Positions 8,389 to 17,290 are shown, counted from the first letter of the stretch. The stretch is 64,000 nt of DNA from Spirosoma foliorum (GCF_014117325.1 NZ_CP059732.1:3547001-3611000); one strand, 5' to 3'. Notes: a model not told the origin generated them from the sequence alone. Made by a program: numbers and translations.

Positions 8389-8712
8389 TCATTTAAATCT
8401 TTTCGGTATTATTTTGGGCATTGGTTCAAGAAACAACTGAGGCTGTTGTTGAGGATTCGCATGAAGCGGATACGATCGCATCATTGTATAATTCGTTGAT
8501 GAATCGGGAACTTTTATAGGCATATTATCCAGAGTAGCCCGTATGACGTTTTTCGGATCTGTTGGAGAATGATAAAACGAGTTGTTAGATCCTACAACTG
8601 GCATCTGGCCCGCAGAGAAACCGGATGGCAGTGAATCCCGACGAACGGCGGTTGCGGGTACCTGGGCATAGGCACAACTTGTAGTTAATAATAATATGTA
8701 GACGAGTTTCAT
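8389..8712 (-). CDS. Small secreted protein of unknown function
   Basis: A 107-aa product with a clear N-terminal signal peptide (MKLVYILLLTTSCAYAQ, likely cut after AYA). The mature part is about 90 residues, rich in Pro, Ser and Asn, with no motif I recognise and a basic tail (KIIPKRFK). A cysteine inside the signal region could suggest a lipoprotein, but the spacing (TTSCAYA) is not a good lipobox. It converges on the trans-sulfuration gene across a hairpin. No function can be assigned. Confidence 0.6.
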   Translation of the reverse strand: MKLVYILLLTTSCAYAQVPATAVRRDSLPSGFSAGQMPVVGSNNSFYHSPTDPKNVIRATLDNMPIKVPDSSTNYTMMRSYPLHANPQQQPQLFLEPMPKIIPKRFK

Positions 8713-8835
8713 GAGCTTAGGCGATTAGATACACGATAATGAATAGACTCTACTTAAGCCCAAATCGTTGCATTAAGCAACGAAACTAAAGCCTAAAAGC
8801 TGTGGTTTGTTAACCAACTTGAATTACCTAACACA

Positions 8836-9436
8836 ATGAAAATTACGCTGATTTCTACCTCATCGCGCAAAAATAGTAACTCATTACGTTTTGTGAACTA
8901 TCTCCGGCACTTATTGGCCGAAGAAGGCCAGCATGAGGTTTCAATAGTATCTTTTGAAGAATACGATATACCGTTAGTTGGCCAGGAATCGGTCAAAAAA
9001 GATGCCCTAACTCCTTTCCAGCATTCATTGATTAGCAGTTGGGATTCTGCCGATTTAGTGATTTTCGCTATGCCCGAATACAACTGGACAGCCCCCCCCA
9101 CAGGCTACCAATGCTATTCACCAACTGGGTGGCCCTGCCTTCAAACACCTGTTTAACAATAAGGTATTTGCGATGGTGGGAATCTCAAACGGACGGGGTG
9201 GTCGGCAGCCAGCGCTGGATATGACCACGGTGGTGAACAAAATTATCAGCTTCACCCATAGCTATTCCATCGTTTCGCCAAAGCTATATGAGTCGCACGA
9301 AACGGATAAAAATCTGGACGAAAATGGCCACTTCATTGGCCACGAAGTCTACGAACGTACAGCGAAGGCTTTTCTGGACTATACCTTGACTGTAGCTCAA
9401 CGTTGGATTGGAGTACCAGCGCTGGTAGAAAAATAA
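8836..9436 (+). pseudogene. NADPH-dependent FMN reductase, frameshifted at a C8 tract
   Basis: Two reading frames together encode one flavodoxin-like NAD(P)H-dependent FMN reductase. The first (8836-9156) starts MKITLISTSSRKNSNSLRF, the FMN-phosphate loop, and runs to MPEYNWTAPP. The second (ending 9436) carries NNKVFAMVGISNGRGG and the C-terminus. Between them lies a run of eight C (9092-9099). Removing one C restores a continuous frame of about 199 codons reading ...TAPPQATNAIHQLGGPAFKH, which is the expected family sequence. The locus is therefore broken by +1 at a homopolymer. It could be a real mutation, a phase-variable tract or an assembly error. An intrinsic terminator follows. The intact enzyme would transfer electrons from NADPH to flavins or azo/quinone substrates. 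Confidence 0.85.
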
Positions 9437-9470
9437 GCTTGTATCGCCTTTCTGATTTACTCATAAACGC

Positions 9471-9500
9471 AAAAGCGGAGATTACGGTCTCCGCTTTTTT
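9471..9500 (+). terminator. Intrinsic terminator after FMN reductase
   Basis: AAAAGCGGAGA (9471-9481) pairs with TCTCCGCTTTT (9488-9498) around TTACGG, followed by more T. The stem also has an A-run on its left, so it can serve both the FMN reductase and the convergent EEP gene. Confidence 0.85.
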
Positions 9501-9524
9501 ATTTGATCAACCTACAGCTGTCTA

Positions 9525-10367
9525 CTATTTCAAAATCACCTTCACCATTACGGGTTGATGGTCAGATGGGTATCGTTGGTCTTTAGCATCCGTTAAAACG
9601 CCGTATTTTAATACATCGAACTGCTTACTGACAAAAATGTAGTCAATTCGATTATCCATTGGCGCATCGAATTTGAAGCTATTGAATGTACCTTCTGGAC
9701 CGTAAGGCGGAGTTTTTGTCACGTTATGCGCATCGCTCAGGAGTGTCTGAATCGTTTTAATCTGCTCCGTTTCGGGTGTCGAGTTAAAATCACCGACGAG
9801 AATAACAGGGACGTTTTTCGCGATTTCCTTAATCTTTTCCACCATCAGTTTTCCCGACTGTCGACGCGCTTCGACACCCTGGTGATCGAAGTGAACACTG
9901 AAAAAGTAAAAGTCTTTTTTCGTCTTCAGGTCATTGAATTTAGCCCACGAGCAAATCCGGTTGCAGCAGGTAGCATCCCAGCCTTTACCGGGCTTATCGG
10001 GCGTTTCGCTCAACCAGAAATTACCTGACTGAAGTGCTTTGAAACGGTCTTTTTTATAGAAAATCGCCGAATGTTCTCCGGCTTCCTTACCATCGTCGCG
10101 ACCGGCGCCTAAAAAGGCAAACTCGTTCAATTCAGCCACATCATTTAATTGGCCACGCAACGCTTCCTGCGTACCGAACAAGTCAAATTCATGAAACTGA
10201 ATCAGGGCTTTTACGTTCTCTTTCCGGTTGGGCCAGGCATTGATACCATCGCCTTTATTGTTGTAGCGAAGATTGTAGGTGGCCACCGTAATAGGTGAAT
10301 CTTTTTGGGCAAATGTGGTATTTGTTGCAAGTAAACTGCCAAGCAAAAGGGGAATTAGTATGCGCAT
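9525..10367 (-). CDS. Secreted endonuclease/exonuclease/phosphatase (EEP) family hydrolase
   Basis: A 280-aa protein with a signal peptide (MRILIPLLLGSLLATNTTFAQ) and the full EEP fold. Metal and catalytic motifs appear in order: ATYNLRYNN near 30, FGTQEAL near 65, VHFDHQG, LVGDFNSTPE near 192 and YPSDHQPVMV at the C-terminus. The family uses divalent metal to hydrolyse phosphodiesters, phosphate esters or nucleic acids. In Bacteroidota, short secreted members like this are often near carbohydrate-use genes, consistent with the SusD relic just upstream. Its substrate cannot be read from sequence. It ends convergently at a shared terminator. Confidence 0.82.
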   Translation of the reverse strand: MRILIPLLLGSLLATNTTFAQKDSPITVATYNLRYNNKGDGINAWPNRKENVKALIQFHEFDLFGTQEALRGQLNDVAELNEFAFLGAGRDDGKEAGEHSAIFYKKDRFKALQSGNFWLSETPDKPGKGWDATCCNRICSWAKFNDLKTKKDFYFFSVHFDHQGVEARRQSGKLMVEKIKEIAKNVPVILVGDFNSTPETEQIKTIQTLLSDAHNVTKTPPYGPEGTFNSFKFDAPMDNRIDYIFVSKQFDVLKYGVLTDAKDQRYPSDHQPVMVKVILK

Positions 10368-10454
10368 TTAAGTCGAGTTTAAAGTTATCTGGCGTTAGTA
10401 CTTTTGCTTTACCAGCGCCAGCATATATTACCTAAAACAGAAACTTACGGATTT

Positions 10455-10605
10455 CTACCAGCCAGGATTCTGACCGATTTCAGGGTTTAACAGACAATCA
10501 TTCTCCAGAATTGAGTATAGATAGACTTTCTCGTCCCATTTGCTCGGAATATTGGTCAGCCAGGTTAACCAACCAAACGTATCATTTTTTAATTGTTGTG
10601 AAGTG
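10455..10605 (-). pseudogene. Relic of a SusD/RagB-type outer-membrane protein (C-terminus only)
   Basis: Reading leftward in the frame that stops at 10455-10457, about 48 codons encode NDTFGWLTWLTNIPSKWDEK, then VYLYSILEND and NPEIGQNPGW at the stop. The W-D-K-YLY-I-E-N-P-GQNPGW pattern is the highly conserved C-terminal end of SusD/RagB nutrient-binding lipoproteins. The frame is closed upstream by a stop at about 10606, and no SusC-type TonB receptor or the rest of SusD is present, so this is a deletion remnant. It suggests that a glycan-uptake locus once stood here, beside the EEP hydrolase and the TPR/LuxR-type regulator. Confidence 0.75.
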
Positions 10606-10896
10606 CATTAAACCGGCTTTTACGCTGCAAAAATAGGCTTCCCTACATTAAGAAACTGTAAACTATACCCCGTATATGTTAAGCTTTCCTTAGTTCAGGA
10701 AGGTATATTTTGCTTAGATGTGGCCTATGCGCAAGTAGAACAAACTGAGTGCCAGAGTCTAAACTATATTACTATTTTGAGTAACCACCTGATTTGACTT
10801 ACAAGACGGGGTTCTCAGAATTATCACAGAAATAGATGAATAATGAGCCTTAGTTGAAGGAGAGCTGAGGATAGAATAGTCAGAAACAATAACTAG
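10606..10896. other. Non-coding remainder upstream of the SusD relic
   Basis: A gap of 291 bp between the SusD relic and the stop of the TPR/LuxR-type regulator. I tested it by eye for coding frames, tRNA-like folds and terminators and saw nothing convincing. It is probably decayed sequence from the same lost locus. Confidence 0.4.
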
Positions 10897-12657
10897 CTAT
10901 TTATCAGCCAATTGCTGATCTGTTTGCGTATCGGCTAACAGGTCAGCTAAGTATAATTTACTGCTGACACCTAGTTTCTTCCGAAGTCGATAGGTTGTTT
11001 TGTGAATCGATTCGGGGGAGATGCCTAGCATCCGGCCCATTTGAGGAGGGTCAATCTGTAGTTTTGAGAGCGCTAGTAAGCGGATTTCAGCTTTAGTCAA
11101 ATCGGGGTAACGAGTATGAAGAGCCGAAAAAAAGCCAGGGTATACATCTTCAAACAATTGCTTGAAATGCTGCCAGTCAGCTTCGGTCAAAATAACCTGG
11201 TTTTGTAAACTTTTAACGGATGGTTGTGGAGGACTAACTGGTTCAGACTGGTGAAGTTGGGCCGAGATCGTATCGATAAGCTGGTTCTTCTCCTGAATGT
11301 TAGCCACGTATTGAGCCAATAGTTGTTCGGCCCTTTGCTGTTGGGCTAACAACACCTGCTTTTCCTGCCAGCGTTTCCGCTGATTTTGCCGAAACGCATA
11401 GAGACCTGCCAGGGTCAGCAGTATGGCAGCGATGATGATGATATTGCGCACCAAAACAGCGTTCTTCTGCTCGGCTTCCAACGTGCGCAGTTCATTCAGA
11501 TAGCGCTCAGCATTGACCTGACTTTGACTTGCCGTTAGCATACGAGTGTTGAATAAGTTTCGCTGCGATTCCTCTGTGTGACGAAGTGAATCCAGATAAT
11601 CCGTTGCCAGGCGATAATTGCCAACTTTTTTATAATACTGAGTCTGAGCCTGATAATACTGGAGATCATAATCTGACCAAGGCCGGTTAGTAAACAATCG
11701 GGTTGATCGGTCGATATAGATTCTGGTTTTCTGAGTACTATCCAGATCCATCAGTGCCTGAGCCAGGTAGAGGGATGTCAGGGCCGCATTCTCGGGTACG
11801 TTGTCCTCTGGGGAGTCTTGCCAACTAAATCGATAGCCGTTATACAAATAAGGCAAAGCCAGATTGGGCTTGCTCTGTATAAGAAGCAAATGCCCTAGAT
11901 TCGAGTTGGCGATAGCCACATAAGCCGAGTCATCATGTTTACCGGCCAGCTCTAAGGTCTGATAAAAATAATCCTGAGCCTGCGCATATTGATGGAGATG
12001 CTGATGCGACAGTCCAACCGTATTATGGGCGGTGATCTCCGCTCGTTTTACCCAGGCTGGGTAGCGAAAAGAGGCTTCCATGTAGCGAATGCAGGTAGCG
12101 TACTCGCCGAAAAAATAATACCGTCCTCCCAAAGCGGAAAGATACTCGCTAATTTCGGGAATATGCTCGTAACCAATCTCTTCAAAGGTTTGCTGCGCTC
12201 GCAGCAACCAGCGAAACGCTTCATTAAATTTTTTCTTACTGAACTCATAGGTACCTTTTTGATGCCAATAGGCTGCCTGGACAACGGGTATTGGGCACTG
12301 GTCCAGATAAGATTGAGCCTCTTCAAGCACAAAAGATGGCTTACCTGAGAGCAAAACCAGTGCGTGTCGGAAAAGGATTTTATGAAGTTGGGCGTACCAG
12401 AACAAGCGGTCGTCATCCTGTTGTTGCGCAAAGGAGGCCAGTCGGTCGAGTTGTGAGAAAACCCGGATAGAGTCGTTAGCTGTCAGGTAGGGCGGATGTG
12501 TAACGGCAAAATTAGGAGCCTGCTGACATAACCGTAGAATCCGCTGATCGGGATTAAGTCGGAATAGCGTATCCACTTGTGCGCGAGCGGTGTGGCTTAT
12601 TACTAGCCAGCCAATTAGCAGCACATGCGTAATTCTAAGCAGAATTCGGGGAATCAT
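10897..12657 (-). CDS. Membrane-anchored TPR protein with C-terminal LuxR-type HTH
   Basis: A 586-aa regulator. An N-terminal signal or anchor (residues 1-27) is followed by TPR-like helical repeats from about 60 to 370 (for example NSNLGHLLLIQSKPNLALPY), a transmembrane helix at about 405-422 (NIIIIAAILLTLAGLYAF), a Glu/Gln-rich coiled coil (423-470) and a GerE/LuxR-like helix-turn-helix at about 520-565 (LTKAEIRLLALSKL, GISPESIHKTTYRLRKKLG). The layout is a one-piece sensor: periplasmic TPRs, one membrane pass, cytosolic DNA-binding domain. Bacteroidota have many such proteins, some beside SusCD loci. The nearby SusD relic suggests its original target may be gone. Confidence 0.82.
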   Translation of the reverse strand: MIPRILLRITHVLLIGWLVISHTARAQVDTLFRLNPDQRILRLCQQAPNFAVTHPPYLTANDSIRVFSQLDRLASFAQQQDDDRLFWYAQLHKILFRHALVLLSGKPSFVLEEAQSYLDQCPIPVVQAAYWHQKGTYEFSKKKFNEAFRWLLRAQQTFEEIGYEHIPEISEYLSALGGRYYFFGEYATCIRYMEASFRYPAWVKRAEITAHNTVGLSHQHLHQYAQAQDYFYQTLELAGKHDDSAYVAIANSNLGHLLLIQSKPNLALPYLYNGYRFSWQDSPEDNVPENAALTSLYLAQALMDLDSTQKTRIYIDRSTRLFTNRPWSDYDLQYYQAQTQYYKKVGNYRLATDYLDSLRHTEESQRNLFNTRMLTASQSQVNAERYLNELRTLEAEQKNAVLVRNIIIIAAILLTLAGLYAFRQNQRKRWQEKQVLLAQQQRAEQLLAQYVANIQEKNQLIDTISAQLHQSEPVSPPQPSVKSLQNQVILTEADWQHFKQLFEDVYPGFFSALHTRYPDLTKAEIRLLALSKLQIDPPQMGRMLGISPESIHKTTYRLRKKLGVSSKLYLADLLADTQTDQQLADK

Positions 12658-12816
12658 ATTCGTGGCTACCTCAAGGCTCCAATCACTGGCATCGGCCTGT
12701 ATCGCCGGTCAAGTCTTTGTAAGAGCCAAGCGCCCATTGTTCAGAGAAAACGAATATAAATCTAATTTGTTTCCATAGGACCAAATTAAGCGTTCATTAA
12801 TTAAGCTATTGTCTGG

Positions 12817-13341
12817 CTACCCCACAAACCAATTAAGTGCATCAGTTTCGTGTTGGCGAATCCAAGTTGATTTTTCTTCAGTATAAGCAGATGAATCAAA
12901 CGGGTGAAGGGCGGCAGCACGCTGCTTTTCGTTTTGATAGGCTTCTGCAATAGCCGGGTAAGCTCGTAAGTAATCCCGAAAAGCCAAATGCCGCGTAACG
13001 CCAATAGAGGTGGAGGGAAAGAAATGTACATGAAAGACTCGGTTAGCCTCCGCGTCGATCAGCTTACAATAGCGTCTTTCGGAAATTCCATACTCACCAT
13101 ACCATAGATAGCCTAGCCCTTCAATAATTGATCGCTGTTCGTCCAGAATCTCCAGCGACTGTACAATCGGCAGTAGGTCAATAATCGGTTTGGCCGCCAA
13201 ACCGGGTACAGATGTTGACCCAATATGTTCGATCGTAATCAGATTGGGCCTCAGTGGCCGGGCAAGCCGATCAATTTCCTGAAGCGCCCAACTAGCCCAA
13301 TCAGGATTGTAAGGTGCGATAACGACGGACGGAGTTGGCAT
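12817..13341 (-). CDS. GrpB family protein (UPF0157)
   Basis: A 174-aa protein of the GrpB/UPF0157 family, a nucleotidyltransferase-like fold. Visible family stretches are VVIAPYNPDWASW at the N-terminus, IEHIGSTSVPGLAAKPIIDLL near residue 40-60 (the GS...D-type core) and HVHFFPS followed by HLAFRDYLR. Members occur alone or fused to dephospho-CoA kinase; the reaction is not well established. It stands alone, with the nested palindrome directly upstream of its start. Confidence 0.85.
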   Translation of the reverse strand: MPTPSVVIAPYNPDWASWALQEIDRLARPLRPNLITIEHIGSTSVPGLAAKPIIDLLPIVQSLEILDEQRSIIEGLGYLWYGEYGISERRYCKLIDAEANRVFHVHFFPSTSIGVTRHLAFRDYLRAYPAIAEAYQNEKQRAAALHPFDSSAYTEEKSTWIRQHETDALNWFVG

Positions 13342-13382
13342 AGAGGTGAATTTTTTCGACAGGATTTACAGGATGAACAGGA

Positions 13383-13704
13383 TTTTCGCATGCTCGGTCT
13401 GTGTCCCCACCTAGAGTATATACACATTTTTGGGACATGTTCGAAACTCCGTTAGGAGTGGCCTGTTAATAGAAAATAGTGGCTTGTCCATACCCTCAAG
13501 CGCCGTAGGTGCGACCTATATATCAATAATCAGGTCGCACCTACGGCGCTTTGAGCTTTTAGTAGGCAAGAATCACTATTGACAGGACGCCCTTACAGGG
13601 CTGATTAGCATGCGTCAGAAATGTGTATATACTCTCGATGTCCCCAAGAACGCCTGTTGGTCAGCTTTTGCCAAGGCGTCCTTGGGGACACCGAGGATGC
13701 GAAA
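13383..13704. repeat. Nested 320-bp palindrome with at least three concentric arms
   Basis: The element fills the gap between the cysteine desulfurase stop and the GrpB gene. Outer arms 13383-13408 and 13684-13704 share TTTTCGCAT.CTCGG..GTCCCC. Middle arms are 13413-13428 (AGAGTATATACACATT) and its exact complement 13620-13635. A central hairpin joins 13495-13517 with 13532-13555, including GCGCCGTAGGTGCGACCT, with a 14-nt loop. A competing local hairpin pairs 13639-13654 with 13675-13690. Short matches (13463-13486 with 13566-13586) fill in between. Just outside is ACAGGATTTACAGGATGAAC (13360-13379), a word that recurs at 60024-60080. No protein is encoded. It could be a structured RNA, a MITE-like element or a stepwise-grown palindrome. 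Confidence 0.85.
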
Positions 13705-13718
13705 AAAAAACTTGCGGT

Positions 13719-14882
13719 TTATTTCACTAGCTCTTTCTGATAAAGCCCTACGAGCGTATCGACGGCGTAGTCAATCTCTTCCGCTGTATTGTATTTCCCG
13801 AACGAAAACCGGACATACCCACGATCGGAATCCAGTCCAGGAAGCGCCCCTAACACGTGCGATCCAATACTTGATCCACTCGAACAGGCTGAACCACCCG
13901 AGGCCGAAATCCGCGCAATGTCTAAGCTAAACAAGAGCATATCGCTCATCTCCGACGCAGGTAAGCTTACGTTCAGAACCGTGTACAAGCTATTGTCAAC
14001 ATCAGCCGAATTACCATTGAAACGAACATCCGGCATTTTCTCCCGAAGTTGCTCAATCATCCGGCGTTTCAGGGATGTAATGTGCTGCTGATGCGTATCC
14101 ATATCATGGTAAGCAATTTCCAGCGCTTTAGCCAACCCAACGATACCATATACGTTTTCGGTACCACCGCGCATGTTACGCTCCTGCGCACCGCCATACA
14201 TAAATGGGTGAATTTTCACCCGATCCGCATTGACGTATAGAAATCCGACTCCTTTGGGACCATGAAATTTGTGTCCTGCTCCAACAATGAAATCAACGGG
14301 TAGTTTTTGCAGATCGTGCCGGAAATGACCCATTGTTTGCACGGTATCGGAATGAAAAATAGCCTCGTAAGCCCGGCACAGCTCCCCTACTTGATTCAGA
14401 TTCAACAGGTTTGCAATTTCGTTATTGCCATGCATCAGCGACACCAGCGAGCGGGGCTGCGTGCGGAGCAATTCTTCCAGGTGCGCAAGATCGATAGTAC
14501 CTTTTTCGTCGATGTTGACGAGGCTCAATTGAATCGTGCCCTGTTCAGCCAGGTGCTGGAGCGTGTGCAAAACAGCATGGTGTTCCAGGGGCGATGTAAT
14601 GGCATGTGTTAATCCGTAGGTTTCAATGCTACTTCGAATGGCGGTGTTATCTGCTTCGGTACCACCTGAGGTAAAGAAAATTTCGGCGGGCGATGTGTTC
14701 AGTAACGACGCGACTGTTTTCCGTGCTTTTTCGATGGCAGTACGCACCGCTCGACCGTGGCTATGAATAGACGATGGATTGCCATAATGCTCCGTCATAA
14801 GCGGTAGCATAGCCTCTAGCACTTCAGGATCAAGTCGGGTTGTAGCAGCGTTATCCAGGTAAATAGCAGCGGGGGGTGTCAT
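13719..14882 (-). CDS. Cysteine desulfurase, IscS/NifS type
   Basis: A 387-aa class V PLP aminotransferase. The start MTPPAAIYLDNAATT is chosen because YLDNAATT is the normal N-terminus; an in-frame ATG at 14972 would add 30 unrelated residues. TSGGTEADN is at 71-79, the PLP lysine is Lys205 in GAGHKFHGPKG, RGGTEN at 239-244, and the persulfide cysteine is Cys333 in the loop SGGSACSSGS. The enzyme takes sulfur from cysteine as an enzyme-bound persulfide for Fe-S clusters and tRNA thiolation. The residues after the cysteine look like the long-loop (group I, IscS/NifS) type. No iscU or other Fe-S genes lie next to it. It is divergent from the MscS gene. Confidence 0.87.
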   Translation of the reverse strand: MTPPAAIYLDNAATTRLDPEVLEAMLPLMTEHYGNPSSIHSHGRAVRTAIEKARKTVASLLNTSPAEIFFTSGGTEADNTAIRSSIETYGLTHAITSPLEHHAVLHTLQHLAEQGTIQLSLVNIDEKGTIDLAHLEELLRTQPRSLVSLMHGNNEIANLLNLNQVGELCRAYEAIFHSDTVQTMGHFRHDLQKLPVDFIVGAGHKFHGPKGVGFLYVNADRVKIHPFMYGGAQERNMRGGTENVYGIVGLAKALEIAYHDMDTHQQHITSLKRRMIEQLREKMPDVRFNGNSADVDNSLYTVLNVSLPASEMSDMLLFSLDIARISASGGSACSSGSSIGSHVLGALPGLDSDRGYVRFSFGKYNTAEEIDYAVDTLVGLYQKELVK

Positions 14883-14988
14883 TGTCGATGAGGTTTGTAT
14901 ACCTTGCAAAGGTACGGCGATTGGTTTATAGATGAAACACAATCCAAATCTGCGTCGTTCTATTGGGATCACTAGTCGTTTTTAGAGA

Positions 14989-15870
14989 ATGAATTTTACG
15001 CAGGCCGCCGGGCTTATTTACTCCGAACTATCTACCTGGATTCGTACCGCCATACGTTACACACCCAAGCTAGCCGTAGCTTTATTACTCCTTGTCTTCT
15101 TTACGTTTTTATCGCGCTGGATGAGCCGATGGGTGGTTCGGGGATTGGATCGGGTTAGCACAAACGTCTCTTTGATTAATCTGACAGGGGCCGTCATGCG
15201 GGTAGTTGTTCTGTCGGTCGGTTTGTTTGTGGCGCTGGGCGTACTAGGATTAGATAAAACTGTAACCTCATTGCTGGCGGGGGCGGGCGTTATTGCGCTG
15301 GCCGTAGGTTTCGCGTTTCAGGATTTAACGACCAATTTTATTTCAGGAGCCATGATCGCGCTGGCCCGGCCTATTCAGGTTGGCGATACAGTAGAAACGA
15401 ATGGCTATACGGGTAAAGTGTTGGACATCAAGTTACGCTCCATCGTAATCGATAATGGGCAAGGGCAAACCGTCGAGATACCGAGTAAAGATGTTTTTCA
15501 GAAACCGATTAAGAATTTTTCCCGAATTGGTCTGCGACGTATCGAACTGGCTGCTGGTATTTCCTATTTAGATGACATGGCAAATGCCCAACGTCTGGCC
15601 AAAGGAGCTGTAGCGGCTTTACCTTTCGTTCTGTCCGACCATCCCGTTGAACTACATTATCGGAACTTTGCCGATGCCAATGTTCAGTTTGTCCTCTGGT
15701 TCTGGATTAAGCCAACTGGCACAAATCCCCAAATGGCGCTAAGTGAAGCGATGATTGCCGTGAAAAAAGTGTTCGATGAAAATCAGATCCTGATTGTCTT
15801 TGCTGGACAAACGTTTGATTTGAAACAAAAGCTAGCCACAAGCCAGTTCCCGGATGCTGATAAGAAATAA
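14989..15870 (+). CDS. Small-conductance mechanosensitive channel, MscS family
   Basis: A 293-aa inner-membrane channel. It has N-terminal hydrophobic helices (about 25-45 and 60-85), then the pore-lining TM3 (TSLLAGAGVIALAVGFAFQD) and the beta-domain start NFISGAMIALARPIQVGDTVE. The C-terminal part is the usual cytosolic cage (FSRIGLRRIELAAGISY). It opens under membrane tension to release solutes on osmotic downshock. Length is the usual size for E. coli-type MscS. It stands alone, and the gap after it holds a degenerate inverted repeat with the CACAGAG word. Confidence 0.88.
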   Translation: MNFTQAAGLIYSELSTWIRTAIRYTPKLAVALLLLVFFTFLSRWMSRWVVRGLDRVSTNVSLINLTGAVMRVVVLSVGLFVALGVLGLDKTVTSLLAGAGVIALAVGFAFQDLTTNFISGAMIALARPIQVGDTVETNGYTGKVLDIKLRSIVIDNGQGQTVEIPSKDVFQKPIKNFSRIGLRRIELAAGISYLDDMANAQRLAKGAVAALPFVLSDHPVELHYRNFADANVQFVLWFWIKPTGTNPQMALSEAMIAVKKVFDENQILIVFAGQTFDLKQKLATSQFPDADKK

Positions 15871-15876
15871 TATTTG

Positions 15877-15926
15877 ACCACAGAGAACACAGAGTTAAAA
15901 TTATACCACTCTATTTTCTTAGTGGT
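15877..15926. repeat. Imperfect 19-bp inverted repeat with CACAGAG words
   Basis: Bases 15877-15895 (ACCACAGAGAACACAGAGT) match the complement of 15908-15926 at 15 of 19 positions. It looks like an aged or simpler relative of the perfect 38-bp palindrome at 54777-54870, which uses the same CACAGAG/CACGGAG words. It lies between convergent mscS and the Omp85-like gene. Confidence 0.55.
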
Positions 15927-15938
15927 TAATCTTTTTTG

Positions 15939-17204
15939 TTAGAAAACCTCGCCCAGATTCAGGAATATTCCCTGCGAACCGCCAATACCAAAACCATAGT
16001 CGACGGCCAGATTCAGGTTTGAATGTTTGTTGATTTTAATACGTAACCCTACACCACCACCGGGCAGAAGCTTCCCGAATTGATTGGTATTGGGGTAATC
16101 GCTGAAGGTCTGCATATTCGCAAACACAACACCACCCAGCAAGCCGTTATTAAGCAATACAGTCCGGTATTCGGTTTCCAGATAGATCATATTTCGCCCC
16201 CGGAATCGACCCTGTGTGTAGCCACGACCCAAGTTCGAATGGGTGTCCCAGCCCGTGCTTGGTAAATCTAAATAAGGAGCCTGGCCACCAAAACTAAGCC
16301 AGTTAACATTCCAGAATGTGAGAATATGTCGCCCATCGTTCGACAAGGGCACATACTTCCGAAAATCAGCCAGCACCGATTGCCAATTTTGGTCGCTACC
16401 TAACCAGCGCATATTGGGTCGGAAGATGATGTTTCCGAAAAATCCATTCTGAGGGTTGTTGGGATTACGCCGATTCGTGTATTGCAAACTAAACGTTGGC
16501 CCCGATGAAACCGACTTTTCACCTGACCCATACTGCTGAAAATCATTGTTCAGCAAAGGCGTTTTATTATCCTCTCCAATTTTCCAGTGGTAATCAAGAG
16601 CGTATCCGATACCAATAGAAAAATTAGTGGCAACCTGCCGAAAAACAGACTGATACAGCCGAAGATAGGAATAGGTCAACTGGTCGTCGACATCGGATCG
16701 CGAGTTGTCGCCCAGACCAAAATTATCCGCTGAATAATCGTAATAACGATAATCAGTGACGATATTATAGCGATTATCCTTCGTCCAGAGATTTACTTCA
16801 ACAGGCACAATAACCTGCTGATATTGAGTATACTGAGGAGTAAAATAAATAACAGAAACGTTCTGTTTGGGGTCGGCGCTGGTAAATGACAGGTTCGCGT
16901 TTATACCGACGGCAAACCCAGTTTGCAGGGCGTAGGCAAGTTCTGGAAATACCGACGGATGGAAACCCGGCTTTTGGCCCTCTGTTGGGCGGTGCCCCTT
17001 CCGATTAATGAATCGGTAATACACGTCCCAGACATCAGCCGACGTATCGGTTTTGGCCATCGGCGGCTGGCTAGTTGTAATCAGCCGACTAGAATCGCTT
17101 TGTGCCCTAGTATTCAAAGGCAAAGCCAGCGTCAACAATAGGCTACCCAGCAACAAATGGCCACTGACGCCCCAATTTAATAGGCCGTTAGTCGGCTTAT
17201 TCAT
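15939..17204 (-). CDS. Omp85-type beta-barrel outer-membrane protein (BamA/TamA family)
   Basis: A 421-aa protein with a signal peptide (hydrophobic core LLLGSLLLTLALPL, cleavage near TRAQ) and a barrel built of alternating strands. The C-terminal part follows the bacterial surface antigen domain: DTHSNLGRGYTQGRFRGRNM (the (V/I)RG-like region), IYLETEYRTVLL, LLPGGGVGLRIKIN and the terminal ...GIGGSQGIFLNLGEVF ending in Phe. No POTRA domains fit in the roughly 80 residues before the barrel. It is therefore a short barrel-only member with an unknown cargo. It precedes the thioredoxin-like gene's product in map order, but the two are separated by about 85 bp. Confidence 0.75.
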   Translation of the reverse strand: MNKPTNGLLNWGVSGHLLLGSLLLTLALPLNTRAQSDSSRLITTSQPPMAKTDTSADVWDVYYRFINRKGHRPTEGQKPGFHPSVFPELAYALQTGFAVGINANLSFTSADPKQNVSVIYFTPQYTQYQQVIVPVEVNLWTKDNRYNIVTDYRYYDYSADNFGLGDNSRSDVDDQLTYSYLRLYQSVFRQVATNFSIGIGYALDYHWKIGEDNKTPLLNNDFQQYGSGEKSVSSGPTFSLQYTNRRNPNNPQNGFFGNIIFRPNMRWLGSDQNWQSVLADFRKYVPLSNDGRHILTFWNVNWLSFGGQAPYLDLPSTGWDTHSNLGRGYTQGRFRGRNMIYLETEYRTVLLNNGLLGGVVFANMQTFSDYPNTNQFGKLLPGGGVGLRIKINKHSNLNLAVDYGFGIGGSQGIFLNLGEVF

Positions 17205-17290
17205 GTGAAACCAGAAAAGGTCAATACTAAATTACTCTGTTGGCTAACCCATCCACATAACATTCCGTTCATTTAAGCCCTATTCACACC

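Noticed and set aside
13383..13704. Nested palindrome as a retron or group II intron
   Set aside because: No reverse transcriptase nearby and no intron domain V-like end; left as an unexplained element.
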